DNA from: Cobetia marina
GTDB taxonomy: Bacteria > Pseudomonadota > Gammaproteobacteria > Pseudomonadales > Halomonadaceae
DNA length: 64,000 nucleotides
Reading direction: 5' to 3'
Assembly: GCF_001720485.1 (NCBI RefSeq)
Contig: NZ_CP017114.1
Location: forward strand, 1,674,001-1,738,000
Shown here: positions 38,470 through 46,513 of the stretch, piece by piece
Layout of the letters: every line of letters begins with the position of its first letter
Position numbering within the stretch: the first letter of the stretch is position 1
The notes under the pieces: model-generated
The model's input: only the letters and a program-made list of their open reading frames with translations
What the model was told of the DNA's origin: nothing
The model's database searches: none
Made by a program: the position numbers and the translations under genes

Positions 38470-38483
38470 CGTCATTTTTGACG
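38470..38483. promoter_or_regulatory. Inverted repeat upstream of the GlxA-type regulator gene
   Basis: CGTCA-TTTT-TGACG, a perfect 5-bp inverted repeat, 73 bases before the regulator start and in the divergent space shared with BCCT paralogue B. A further GTCGTCA lies at about 38442. Possible operator; no independent support. Confidence 0.3.
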
Positions 38484-38556
38484 GTCGTCGTCATGTCACG
38501 CTCTCGGGTGATGACCCATGACACCTCTCTTTCCCTGTCACGGAGGCTCCCGCGTC

Positions 38557-39513
38557 ATGCGTCTCGACTATTCCGGCCCCTTGCCCGAAACGATCGGATT
38601 TCTGCTGCTGCCGCGTTTTTCGATGATGGCCTTCTTCGCGGCGGTGGAGCCGTTGCGCATCGCGAATCGCATCAGCGGCAAGCCGCTGTTTCGCTGGTTG
38701 CTGATCAGTGAGGATGGCCAGCCGGTCACGGCATCGAGTGGCATGACGCTGGTGACGGATCACAGCATTCTGGATATCCGCTCGCTGCCTTCGCTTGCGG
38801 TATGCAGTGGCTTCGAGCCGGAAGCTCACCTGAATCGCGCTCTCACTGGCTGGCTGAATCGCCTCGATGCCGGTGGCTGTGTGCTGGGCGGGCTGGATAC
38901 CGGGTGCTTCCTGCTCGCCGCGGCCGGGCTGCTCAATGGTGAGCGCGTCACGCTGCACTGGGAGAGTCTGCCGGCGTTTCGCGAGCGTTTCCCTGCCATC
39001 AGCACCTCGGATGAATTGTTCGAGCTGGGCGCACGGCGTTTCTCGTGTGCCGGGGGAGCGGCGGCGATGGACATGGCATTGGACGTGATTGCCCGGCGGC
39101 ACGGCACGGCCCTGGCAGTCGATGTCTCCGAGCAGCTTGTCCATGACCGCATGCGGACGCGAACCGATCAGCAGCGCATGACGCTGGCGCGGCGACTCGG
39201 CACTCACAAGCGCCAGCTGGTCGATGCCGTCGCCTTGATGGAGCAGCATCTGGACACCCCCCTGTCGCTGGAGGAGCTGGCCCGACGCTGTCGCATCTCG
39301 CTCAGACAGTTGCAGCGTCTGTTCGAGCAGGAACTCGCCACGTCGCCGCGAGCCTGGTACCTGAGGCTGCGGCTGGAGCGTGCTCGGCATCTGCTCAAGG
39401 AGACGGATCTCGATATTCTCTCCATCGGACTGTCCAGCGGCTTCACGTCGAGCTCAAGCTTCTCGCGGGCCTATCGCAATCACTTCGGGCATTCCCCGCG
39501 AGCCGAGCGCTAG
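38557..39513 (+). CDS. GlxA family AraC-type regulator (DJ-1/PfpI domain), CdhR/GbdR-like
   Basis: 318 residues from the ATG at 38557 (GGAGG before it). N-terminal DJ-1/PfpI-like domain (IGFLLLPRFSMMAFFAAVEPLRIAN, then GLDTGCFLLAAAGLLNG with a Cys at the elbow, about residue 112) and C-terminal AraC DNA-binding domain with two HTH motifs (LSLEELARRCRISLRQLQRLF and ILSIGLSSGFTSSSSFSRAYRNHFG). In Pseudomonas the CdhR, GbdR and related regulators of carnitine and betaine catabolism have this architecture. Its position beside three BCCT genes and 8 kb from cdhCAB makes a role in carnitine/betaine sensing likely (inference). Confidence 0.88.
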   Translation: MRLDYSGPLPETIGFLLLPRFSMMAFFAAVEPLRIANRISGKPLFRWLLISEDGQPVTASSGMTLVTDHSILDIRSLPSLAVCSGFEPEAHLNRALTGWLNRLDAGGCVLGGLDTGCFLLAAAGLLNGERVTLHWESLPAFRERFPAISTSDELFELGARRFSCAGGAAAMDMALDVIARRHGTALAVDVSEQLVHDRMRTRTDQQRMTLARRLGTHKRQLVDAVALMEQHLDTPLSLEELARRCRISLRQLQRLFEQELATSPRAWYLRLRLERARHLLKETDLDILSIGLSSGFTSSSSFSRAYRNHFGHSPRAER

Positions 39514-39526
39514 GGCTTCGGTAGGG

Positions 39527-39562
39527 CAGTTCTCGTGAAAAAGTCAGTTCTCATGAAAAAGG
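39527..39562. repeat. Two 18-bp tandem copies downstream of the regulator gene
   Basis: Unit at 39527-39544 repeated at 39545-39562 with two mismatches (core AGTTCTC-TGAAAAAG). It lies between the regulator gene and the first YHYH gene. Role unknown. Confidence 0.75.
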
Positions 39563-39694
39563 CAGCTTTGTGCAAATGAGCGGCGCGTCTTTCCTTATGG
39601 AACGTGTTTTCCATAGGCTTGGCCTCGCGATGGGTGGGCCGTTCAGGTGAAGTGCAGATGACGTGCTGATGCCCTGGTGATCACAAGAGGAAAC

Positions 39695-40741
39695 ATGATG
39701 AAGCGAATGGCACTGGCCTCGTTGTTCAGCGCGGGGGTCGCCAGCCTGATCCCCGTGTCCGCGATGGCCCACGAGGGGGATGTCTCGGAGCGACTGGCGC
39801 AGATCGCATCCCTGTTCGATGCCCGGAGCATCGTGGCTGGCCCTGAGGTGGTGGATTGCACGCTGTCCGGTGGGACCGAGACCCAGTGCTTCAGCATCAC
39901 GCTGAAGAACTCGCTGGAGTCCAGCGAGATGGGCCCCTGGTGTCCCGGCAAGCTCTCGGACGGTGCCGACAAGGGGGGTATCTGGGTGCGTGACGGCAAG
40001 CAGTACGACGTGGATGGTGCCTTCATCGAGAATCTGGCCACCTTCTATGATGACCCCGAGTGGCAGCTGTTCGACGAGGCCACCGGCAAGGTTCACGTCA
40101 CGGATACCAGGACGGCCTGTGATCAGGCGGCGCGGCCGGATGTGGCCGAGGCGTACCACAACTACTGCGTGGAATGCCGCACGGAATACATGGATGAGGT
40201 CGTCGAGACCACCTATGTGCTGCCACTGGTTCCCGTTGCCCGTCAGGAAGCGGCATCAGGGCGCACTCCGCCAATTCCGCGGGGAATCGCCTTCAATGGC
40301 GTCAGATTCGATGCGGCAGCGCCTCAGGATGCGATTCTTGCCGCCCATACCCTGGCGCCTTTCGATGACTGCGGAGGGCATGTGAATCTGCATGTCGGCT
40401 ATCACTATCACGGTGCCAATGGCTGCAGTCCCGCGAAGGAGAACGTCGCGGCGGATGCACCGATGATCGGCTTTGCCATGGATGGTTATCCGATCCTGGC
40501 CAGACTGACCGGTGACGAGGCCGAGGAGGCAGAACTCGACGCCTGCAGTGGCCATGTCGGTGCAGGCATCGGATACCATTATCATGGCAACAGCGCCGAA
40601 AAGAACGAGATTCTGGGATGTTTCCATGGCGAGATAGGCTGCGCACTCGACTCACCGGATGCTGTCTGCACCGCAGATGACATGGGACATCGCGGGCCAC
40701 CTCCCGGTGAGGAAGATCGTCCGCCGTCCGGGAAGGAGTGA
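39695..40741 (+). CDS. Exported YHYH-domain protein 1
   Basis: 348 residues. A signal peptide (KRMALASLFSAGVASLIPVSAMA, cleavage before HEGD) targets it to the periplasm or outside. AGAGG precedes ATG 39695; ATG 39698 is an equal choice. The YHYH domain shows two copies of a Cys/His motif: CGGHVNLHVGYHYHG (about 226-240) and CSGHVGAGIGYHYHG (about 283-297), with FAMDGYPIL between. CxxC-like ECRTEY and other Cys pairs could form disulfides. The YHYH family has no proven biochemical role; His-rich sites suggest metal binding (inference). First of three paralogues in the cluster. Confidence 0.88.
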   Translation: MMKRMALASLFSAGVASLIPVSAMAHEGDVSERLAQIASLFDARSIVAGPEVVDCTLSGGTETQCFSITLKNSLESSEMGPWCPGKLSDGADKGGIWVRDGKQYDVDGAFIENLATFYDDPEWQLFDEATGKVHVTDTRTACDQAARPDVAEAYHNYCVECRTEYMDEVVETTYVLPLVPVARQEAASGRTPPIPRGIAFNGVRFDAAAPQDAILAAHTLAPFDDCGGHVNLHVGYHYHGANGCSPAKENVAADAPMIGFAMDGYPILARLTGDEAEEAELDACSGHVGAGIGYHYHGNSAEKNEILGCFHGEIGCALDSPDAVCTADDMGHRGPPPGEEDRPPSGKE

Positions 40742-40841
40742 GCCTGCAGGCACCTGAACACCTGTCGTTTTCTGACATATTCGTTGCACATTGCGTCAGC
40801 AAGCTTGTCGTCATTGAGTGATGACACAAGGAAATGCCGAC

Positions 40842-41132
40842 ATGAAAGCCTCTGAAACTCCTTCCGCTCGCGTGACCTTTCGTCGTCGCGGCAGCCTGGC
40901 CTTGATGGCGGGCGCACTGCTGGCCATCAGCGGGATGAGCATGGCGCAGCCTCCGGGTGGCAAGCCGCCGCAGGAAGCCTTCGATGCCTGTGCCAGCAAG
41001 CAGGTGGGAGACCAGTGCCAGATCGCGGTGCCTGAGGCAGACTCGCTGGTGCCGGGACATTGTGTCGCTCCGCCCCGGGGTGGCGAGACGGCCTGCTTGC
41101 CGGATGATGCCAAGCAGGGGCCCAAGCACTGA
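40842..41132 (+). CDS. Small exported Cys-containing protein
   Basis: 96 residues from the ATG at 40842 (AAGGAA before it). Twin-Arg-like start FRRRGSLALMAGALLAISGMSMA is a signal peptide, with cleavage near AQPPG. The mature part of about 60 residues has four Cys: DACASKQVGDQC, GHC and TAC. Short exported proteins of the pattern DAC-x-KxxGDxC-x-V occur widely and are unassigned. It sits between two YHYH genes and is followed by a hairpin. Confidence 0.75.
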   Translation: MKASETPSARVTFRRRGSLALMAGALLAISGMSMAQPPGGKPPQEAFDACASKQVGDQCQIAVPEADSLVPGHCVAPPRGGETACLPDDAKQGPKH

Positions 41133-41197
41133 GGTCAGGGCCTGAGCCGAGCCTGAGTCCAGGCCGAGCTTGACCCTCACGGCTGTCCCGCCCATCG

Positions 41198-41244
41198 ACA
41201 CCCGCCACGCTGATCACTCGAGAGAGCAACAGCGTGGCGGGTGT
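41198..41244 (+). terminator. Hairpin between the small Cys protein gene and YHYH gene 2
   Basis: 14-bp perfect arms (41198-41211 and 41231-41244, 19-base loop) followed by the pyrimidine run TCTCTCTTC. It ends 20 bases before the next start codon, so it could also act on translation of that gene. Confidence 0.65.
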
Positions 41245-41264
41245 TCTCTCTTCGGAGCCTACTC

Positions 41265-42326
41265 ATGAAGACGGCACGCCTTGTGCGAAAGACCGCATCG
41301 ATCACGGCCTGGTTGCCGGCCTCCCTGTTGATGGCAGGGGTGGCCCATGCCGAAGTGGTGCCGGGCCAATTCTCCACGGCCGCGCTGGTCGAGGCGCCGG
41401 AAACCGTCAGCTGTACGCTGGAGAATGGCAGCGCTGCCCAGTGCACCCGACTTGTCGTGAAGTACCAGCCTGATGACCTGGAGATCGGCCCTTTCTGCCC
41501 ACCGACGCTGGATGATCAAGGCGGTATCTGGCAGTGGGATGGCCAGCACCCCGGTCTATATCGGCTGGATCGTGCCTTCTTCGAGATGCTCGATACGCTC
41601 GGATTTCATTTTCATGATGAGGACGAGACGCTTCACATCATGACGGACCTGAGCAAGCGTCAGGAAGAGGCCAACAACTGCCTCAACGTGGCGGAAGATG
41701 ACAGCGTCGAGATGAGCATTCTGCTGCCTGTCGTCCCGGTGCCGGCCGACTCGCCGACGTCGCTTGGCACTGTCGCCAAGGTAGGCCTGGCACTGGATGG
41801 CGTGCCCATCTTCGCCGATGCTCCCTCGGTGCTGGATACCGGCAATCTGCCGGCATTGGATACCTGCGGCGGTCATGTGGACCCGGGTGGCTGGTATCAC
41901 TGGCACGCGACGGCCACGGATATCGATAGCGTCTATGACACGCAAGGCGTGGATGCCCATTGTCAGCAACCGCAGAGCAAGAGCGCCCAGTTCGCCTATG
42001 CCTTCGATGGCTATCCGATGTTCGGCAGTGAAGACCCGACGGGCGAGGTGCCGACCGATCTCGACCGTTGCAATGGTCACTTCGGCCCGACCGAGCGTCA
42101 CCCGGAAGGCGAGTATCACTATCACGCCACTCAGGAATTCCCCAACCTGCCCGCATGTCTGAAGGGTGTGGTGGCGAAGGACAACTTCACTACCAATGCC
42201 AGGATGGGGATCGGCTCTCCACGCAAGCCGGGTCAGGGCCCCATGCCCGGCCATGCAGGCGACGGACATCCGGGCGGGCCAATGCCGGAAAACGATGATG
42301 ACAGCGCCGGGGTCGGGGCGCCGTGA
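41265..42326 (+). CDS. Exported YHYH-domain protein 2
   Basis: 353 residues from the ATG at 41265 (GGAG before it). Signal peptide ASITAWLPASLLMAGVAHA with cleavage before EVVPG. Two Cys/His motifs as in its paralogues but with one change: CGGHVDPGGWYHWHA (YHWH instead of YHYH) and CNGHFGPTERHPEGEYHYHA. YAFDGYPMFGSED lies between them, and a DGVPIFADA segment precedes the first. C-terminal tail rich in Gly, Pro, His, Asp. A 26-bp tandem repeat overlaps the stop codon. Confidence 0.88.
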   Translation: MKTARLVRKTASITAWLPASLLMAGVAHAEVVPGQFSTAALVEAPETVSCTLENGSAAQCTRLVVKYQPDDLEIGPFCPPTLDDQGGIWQWDGQHPGLYRLDRAFFEMLDTLGFHFHDEDETLHIMTDLSKRQEEANNCLNVAEDDSVEMSILLPVVPVPADSPTSLGTVAKVGLALDGVPIFADAPSVLDTGNLPALDTCGGHVDPGGWYHWHATATDIDSVYDTQGVDAHCQQPQSKSAQFAYAFDGYPMFGSEDPTGEVPTDLDRCNGHFGPTERHPEGEYHYHATQEFPNLPACLKGVVAKDNFTTNARMGIGSPRKPGQGPMPGHAGDGHPGGPMPENDDDSAGVGAP

Positions 42327-42378
42327 ACAGCGCCGGGGGCGGGGCGACTTGAACAGCGCCGGCGTCCGGCGCTGCGTG
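42301..42378. repeat. 26-bp tandem repeat spanning the stop codon of YHYH gene 2
   Basis: Copies at 42301-42326 and 42327-42352 and a partial third from 42353; the unit starts ACAGCGCCGGGG. The first copy encodes the last residues and stop of the protein. The third runs into a hairpin AGCGCCGG-CGT-CCGGCGCT (42355-42373) that may end transcription. Confidence 0.8.
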
Positions 42379-42620
42379 CCATGCCATACCCTGCTGTCTG
42401 CACGAATGTCATGGTCTTTTCCAAGACTTTCGCGTCTCGGTGCGTGTTTCACACTGCTGCTGTCTCCCCCCAACCGAGAGATCTCTTCACTGGATTTGCC
42501 TTCATGTCTCTTTCTCGCACCTCTTCATGCATCTCATCTCGCACCACATCTCACACCTCTTCTCGCGTTGCGCCTCTCGCGGCTCACTCCGCTCGGCGTC
42601 GTGACTCGCGGCCTTGCCGC

Positions 42621-43211
42621 ATGCCCCGTCTGACGGCTGTCATTGTCGGCATGTTGACGGTGCTCTTCACCCAGACAGCCAGCGCGCATGTCGATACGGA
42701 TAGCGTCGGCGGCTTTGCCGCGGGCTTCCTGCACCCCCTCACGGGTCTGGATCACTTTACCGCCATGGCAGCCGTGGGGCTGTGGGGGGTGATTCTGGGG
42801 CGTCCTGCTTCCTGGCTGTTGCCGGTGGTATTCCCGATGATCATGGCGCTGGGCAGTGTGGTGGGCATCGTGGGGGTGACATTGCCCGGAATCGAGATCG
42901 GCATTGCCTTGTCGGCTTTGGTGCTCGGCGGCTTCATCGCGGGGCGCGTGCGCCTGCCGCTGTGGATGGCCTGTGCGGTGATCTCCGTCTTTGCCGTCTG
43001 TCATGGCTACGCCCATGGGGCGGAGTTGCCCCTGGCGTCTGATCCCTTTGCCTTTGCGATGGGCTTCATGGTGGCCACCGGCAGTCTGCATGCCGCGGGT
43101 ATCGGCGTTGGCATCATGGCGGAGCGCTTCCGTCAGGGCATGTTGCTGCGCGGATTGGGGATTCTGACGGCACTGCTGGGTGTCTACTTTCTGGTCGAGG
43201 CATTGTCATGA
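42621..43211 (+). CDS. hupE: HupE/UreJ family metal permease
   Basis: 196 residues if the ATG at 42621 is used, which gives a proper signal peptide (LTAVIVGMLTVLFTQTASA) before HVDTD, as in HupE proteins; longer starts back to 42381 exist but code Ser/Arg-rich sequence. Six to seven membrane helices with HPLTGLDHFTAM (HPxxGxDH metal motif), CHGYAHGAE and GSLHAAGIGVGI. HupE/UreJ proteins move nickel or cobalt. There is no hydrogenase or urease gene here; the neighbours are YHYH proteins. Overlaps the next gene by four bases. Confidence 0.85.
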   Translation: MPRLTAVIVGMLTVLFTQTASAHVDTDSVGGFAAGFLHPLTGLDHFTAMAAVGLWGVILGRPASWLLPVVFPMIMALGSVVGIVGVTLPGIEIGIALSALVLGGFIAGRVRLPLWMACAVISVFAVCHGYAHGAELPLASDPFAFAMGFMVATGSLHAAGIGVGIMAERFRQGMLLRGLGILTALLGVYFLVEALS

Positions 43212-43759
43212 TGTGGCCGGAACAGTGGATGATCGGCGTTCGCGCCGTCTGTGCCAGCCCGGTGATCCTGTATCTCATCGTCACGGCGGGTCTTGTCGGA
43301 GTCGCCAGTCAGGACACGCTCACCTGGAAGGCGGGCGGGCGAATTCTGCTGCGGCTCATCAATGGTCTGCTGCTCGGGATCACCCTGTCACTCTTTGCGC
43401 CACAGAGGCTGGTAATGGCCGTGATGGGACTGGCCATGCTGGTGTCGTTGCTCGTCGCGATTCACGTACCGCTGCGCCATGCCTTCGGTCAGGGCATCTT
43501 CCAGCGGGTGCCGGCGCTGCTGGCCGGGCTGGTGGTGGCACTGCTGTTTCTGGGCCACGAGGTGGCCTCGACACCCTTTGCCATCCTTCTCGGTGTCATG
43601 ATGACGGTGATGTGGGGTGTCCTGCTTTGCTGGGCGATATTCGCGTTGATCGGTCGCCTTCTGCCTCGTGCGGCCTTCGTGATCGCGCAGCGAGTGCTGG
43701 GCGCCTGGATGGTCGCGATCGGTGCCATGTCACTGGCCTTCATCGTGATGCAGTGGTAG
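43208..43759 (+). CDS. Integral membrane protein coupled to HupE
   Basis: 183 residues with about five hydrophobic helices and no soluble domain. Not recognised. Its ATG overlaps the hupE stop (ATGA), so the two are made together and may form one transport complex. Sequence such as LINGLLLGITLSLFAPQ and LLFLGHEVASTPFAILLGVMM gives one membrane His-Glu pair that could contact metal (inference). Function unknown. Confidence 0.8.
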   Translation: MMWPEQWMIGVRAVCASPVILYLIVTAGLVGVASQDTLTWKAGGRILLRLINGLLLGITLSLFAPQRLVMAVMGLAMLVSLLVAIHVPLRHAFGQGIFQRVPALLAGLVVALLFLGHEVASTPFAILLGVMMTVMWGVLLCWAIFALIGRLLPRAAFVIAQRVLGAWMVAIGAMSLAFIVMQW

Positions 43760-43894
43760 CTGCCCCGGCATGACGAGAAGAACTCGGAGACCCTGTCGGC
43801 CTTCCTGCGTCCGCATCTGACTGGCTGACACCTCAGGCCACCCGGCCATGCGCGAATGCCTCATGAATTCATCGTCCGACACACAGGAAAGCTC

Positions 43895-45016
43895 ATGTGC
43901 CCACATTCCCTGACGTCTCGGGGACGACCCCGTATCGTGAAGCCCGTCGTGGCACTGACGGTGGCATCCGTTCTCATGGTGCCAGTGTTCTTCCATGTCG
44001 CGCAGTCAGTCGCGAATGATCAACCCTCGCTCGCGAAGGCTCAGTCCGGCTCAGAGAAGTCCACGTCGGAGGCAGCGGCGCAGCGTATGGCCAGGTCCGC
44101 CGCCGAGGCGCATTGCGCCGCCGTGAAGGCTTCCGTGCAAGATGCCGGCTTCGCCGACTCGGTGTCTGTCACCTGCCAGGACGGCAAGGCGCTGATCACC
44201 TCGGATACCTACCCGGATCACGAGATGATGACCGGTATCGTGGGCACCAATGAGCAGGTGCCGGTGCCCGCCAGCGACTACATCTCTCCGATCGCACTTG
44301 AGTCCACGCTGGGGGACACACCGCAGACACGTGATGCGGCGCTGGGGGTGGCGGTCAATGGTGTGCCCATCTATGACTACACCGGCGGCGGAGAGATGTC
44401 TCAGGATGACCTCTCAAGTTATCAGGCCAAGAATGACACCCTGGCCACCAAACAGCTGGATGCCTGTGGCGGGCACGCCGGACGCGGCGATGATTACCAC
44501 TATCATGTCAAACCCGTGTGCATGATCGACAAGATGAAGAATGCCGATGACAACCCCATCATTGGCTGGGCTTTCGATGGTTACCCCATCTATGGCGATG
44601 ACAACCCGGATGGCTCCCCTATCGCGATGGATGTGCTGGATGTCTGCAACGGACAGCCTGATGACACCTTCGGGTATCGCTATCACACCTCCGAACAGGC
44701 GCCCTACATCATTCAGTGTCTGATGGGCGAGGTGCCAGAGGCGAAAGACCTGCCGCGTGTTCCGCCGCTGAAGGCCGCGAGTGGCGATACGCAGGCCGAC
44801 AGTCGTGGGCGGCCTGCCGGCACTCCGCCGCAAGGGGGCGTGGAAGACCTGGTCTTTACCCAGCAGGCAGACGGCAAGCGCAGCATGGATTACACCTATC
44901 ACGGTGAAGCCTATTACATTCGCTATACGCCCACCGATACGCCCAATTGCTATGACTTCGAGACGCGTACCGTGACGGATGGTGGCGACGTCAAGACCGG
45001 GGAGTACTGCCGATGA
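43895..45016 (+). CDS. Exported YHYH-domain protein 3 (signal-anchor type)
   Basis: 373 residues from the ATG at 43895 (AGGAAA before it). An N-terminal hydrophobic stretch (VKPVVALTVASVLMVPVFFHV, about residues 17-37) acts as signal or anchor. After a Ser/Ala-rich linker the YHYH domain has CGGHAGRGDDYHYHVKP and a second, degenerate motif CNGQPDDTFGYRYHTSE, with WAFDGYPIYGDD between them. Before them is NGVPIYDYTGGGE. It is the most divergent of the three. Its stop overlaps the start of the PEBP gene by four bases, linking YHYH and PEBP functions. Confidence 0.87.
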   Translation: MCPHSLTSRGRPRIVKPVVALTVASVLMVPVFFHVAQSVANDQPSLAKAQSGSEKSTSEAAAQRMARSAAEAHCAAVKASVQDAGFADSVSVTCQDGKALITSDTYPDHEMMTGIVGTNEQVPVPASDYISPIALESTLGDTPQTRDAALGVAVNGVPIYDYTGGGEMSQDDLSSYQAKNDTLATKQLDACGGHAGRGDDYHYHVKPVCMIDKMKNADDNPIIGWAFDGYPIYGDDNPDGSPIAMDVLDVCNGQPDDTFGYRYHTSEQAPYIIQCLMGEVPEAKDLPRVPPLKAASGDTQADSRGRPAGTPPQGGVEDLVFTQQADGKRSMDYTYHGEAYYIRYTPTDTPNCYDFETRTVTDGGDVKTGEYCR

Positions 45017-45639
45017 TTCGGGCATGGTCGAGCAAGTTATCGAGCAATCTGGCGGGCAAGTTCTCAAGTGCATGGCAGACGCGTCTAGCACGTGGCTTGG
45101 TCGTCGGGCTTGGTGCGATGGCCCTGGCCACACCGGCGCTGGCACAAGGCGACTTCACGCTCACCAGCCCTGCCTTCAATGATGATGGCTGGTTGCCGGA
45201 TGACCTGAAATGCACTCGTGACGGCGGCGATGGCGTCACGCCGCCGCTGACATGGGGTGATGTGCCTGACGGCACACAGAGCCTCGCCCTCATCATGCAT
45301 CACTATCCCAAAGGCACCGTCGAAGGTCGTGATGCTCCCAGCCAGTATTGGCTGCTGTGGAATCTTCCGGCAGACACCCACGCCTTGCCGCGCGGCAACC
45401 CGGCGTCGCTGGGGGATGAGGGCGCCGACAAGGACAAGAAACGTATCGGGTATACGCCACCTTGTTCACCTCCCGGTCCTGAGGGCTCATATCACGACTA
45501 CACGATCACGCTGTATGCCTTGAAGGCACCGCTGGAGGCGTTGCCGGATCATGACGACATGAGCGTGAACTGGGACACGATGACCGAGGCACTGCAGGGC
45601 AAGGTGCTGGATTCCTCCTCCATCACTTTCCGTAACTGA
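45013..45639 (+). CDS. Exported PEBP family protein (YbhB/YbcL-like)
   Basis: 208 residues. N-terminal signal segment (GLVVGLGAMALATPALA, cleavage before QGDFT) and a PEBP domain: FTLTSPAF, TPPLTWGDVPDGTQSLALIMHH, then YWLLWNLPADTHALPRG and GYTPPCSPPGPEGSYHDYTITLYAL. Bacterial PEBP-like proteins bind phospholipid heads or small anions; the true role is unknown. Start codon overlaps the YHYH gene 3 stop (ATGA). Confidence 0.9.
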   Translation: MIRAWSSKLSSNLAGKFSSAWQTRLARGLVVGLGAMALATPALAQGDFTLTSPAFNDDGWLPDDLKCTRDGGDGVTPPLTWGDVPDGTQSLALIMHHYPKGTVEGRDAPSQYWLLWNLPADTHALPRGNPASLGDEGADKDKKRIGYTPPCSPPGPEGSYHDYTITLYALKAPLEALPDHDDMSVNWDTMTEALQGKVLDSSSITFRN

Positions 45640-45714
45640 GCAGATGATGGACGCAAGACACCCCCCTGCAAGCCAGGAAGCGCGATCGCCATTCACCACG
45701 AAAGGAATTTTTCC

Positions 45715-46413
45715 ATGCGCACATTGCTGACCGCCGCCCTCATTCTGGCTGCCGCACCTGCCTTTGCCGATTCACATGCCAAGGATGAGCATGCAGCAAA
45801 GCCCAAGGCCGGCCCTCAGAGTGGCACCAGACTCAAGGCCGAGGTCTGGGTCGATAACTGGTTCGAGATGTACGTCAATGGCGAGAAGGCGATGCAAGAC
45901 AGCGTGCCGATCACCACGGAGCGTTCCTTCAATTCAGAAACCGCCATCATCGAGACGCAATTCCCGGTGACGATCGCCATCAAGGCCAAGGACTTCAAGG
46001 AAAATGACACAGGCCTTGAGTACATCGGCACGGACCGCCAGCAGATGGGCGATGGCGGCATGATTGCCCAGTTCCGTGATGCCAGAACAGGCGAGGTCAT
46101 CGGGGTCACCAACCGCGACATGCATTGCCTGGTGGTGCAACACGCGCCTGTCGAGGCTTCCTGTGCCGATGAGAGCGACCCACAGGCAGGCGAGGGCGCC
46201 TGTGACTTCGAGGAAACCACGGTGGACGGTGACTGGACGGCCCCGGACTTTGATGACAGCGCCTGGCCGGCTGCCATCGAGCATCAGTACAGCGATGTCA
46301 GCCCGAAGGACGGCTACGACGATATCGACTGGGATGACAGTGCCAGGTTCGTGTGGGGGCAAAGCCTCAAGCAGGACAACACCCTGCTGTGCCGCATGAC
46401 CCTCGACGGCTGA
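45715..46413 (+). CDS. Exported protein of unknown function in the YHYH-PEBP cluster
   Basis: 232 residues. Signal peptide LLTAALILAAAPAFA, then a His/Asp/Lys-rich link (DSHAKDEHAAKPK). The domain (VWVDNWFEMYVNGEKAMQDS..., then DFDDSAWPAA and ARFVWGQSLKQDNTLLCR) has the look of a galactose-binding-like beta sandwich such as those that precede ligand recognition modules. Cys residues at MHCLVV, EASCAD, GACDF and LLCR may pair. GAAAGGA lies before the ATG. I do not recognise a family with known function. Confidence 0.8.
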   Translation: MRTLLTAALILAAAPAFADSHAKDEHAAKPKAGPQSGTRLKAEVWVDNWFEMYVNGEKAMQDSVPITTERSFNSETAIIETQFPVTIAIKAKDFKENDTGLEYIGTDRQQMGDGGMIAQFRDARTGEVIGVTNRDMHCLVVQHAPVEASCADESDPQAGEGACDFEETTVDGDWTAPDFDDSAWPAAIEHQYSDVSPKDGYDDIDWDDSARFVWGQSLKQDNTLLCRMTLDG

Positions 46414-46513
46414 GAAGACACGCGAAAGGCGTGAGCGCCATGACATTGCATTGTGCCCGTTCCTCCCCCATCCCTGAGGGAGGGGCAGGGAGATATCAAG
46501 GAATGGAGCACTT

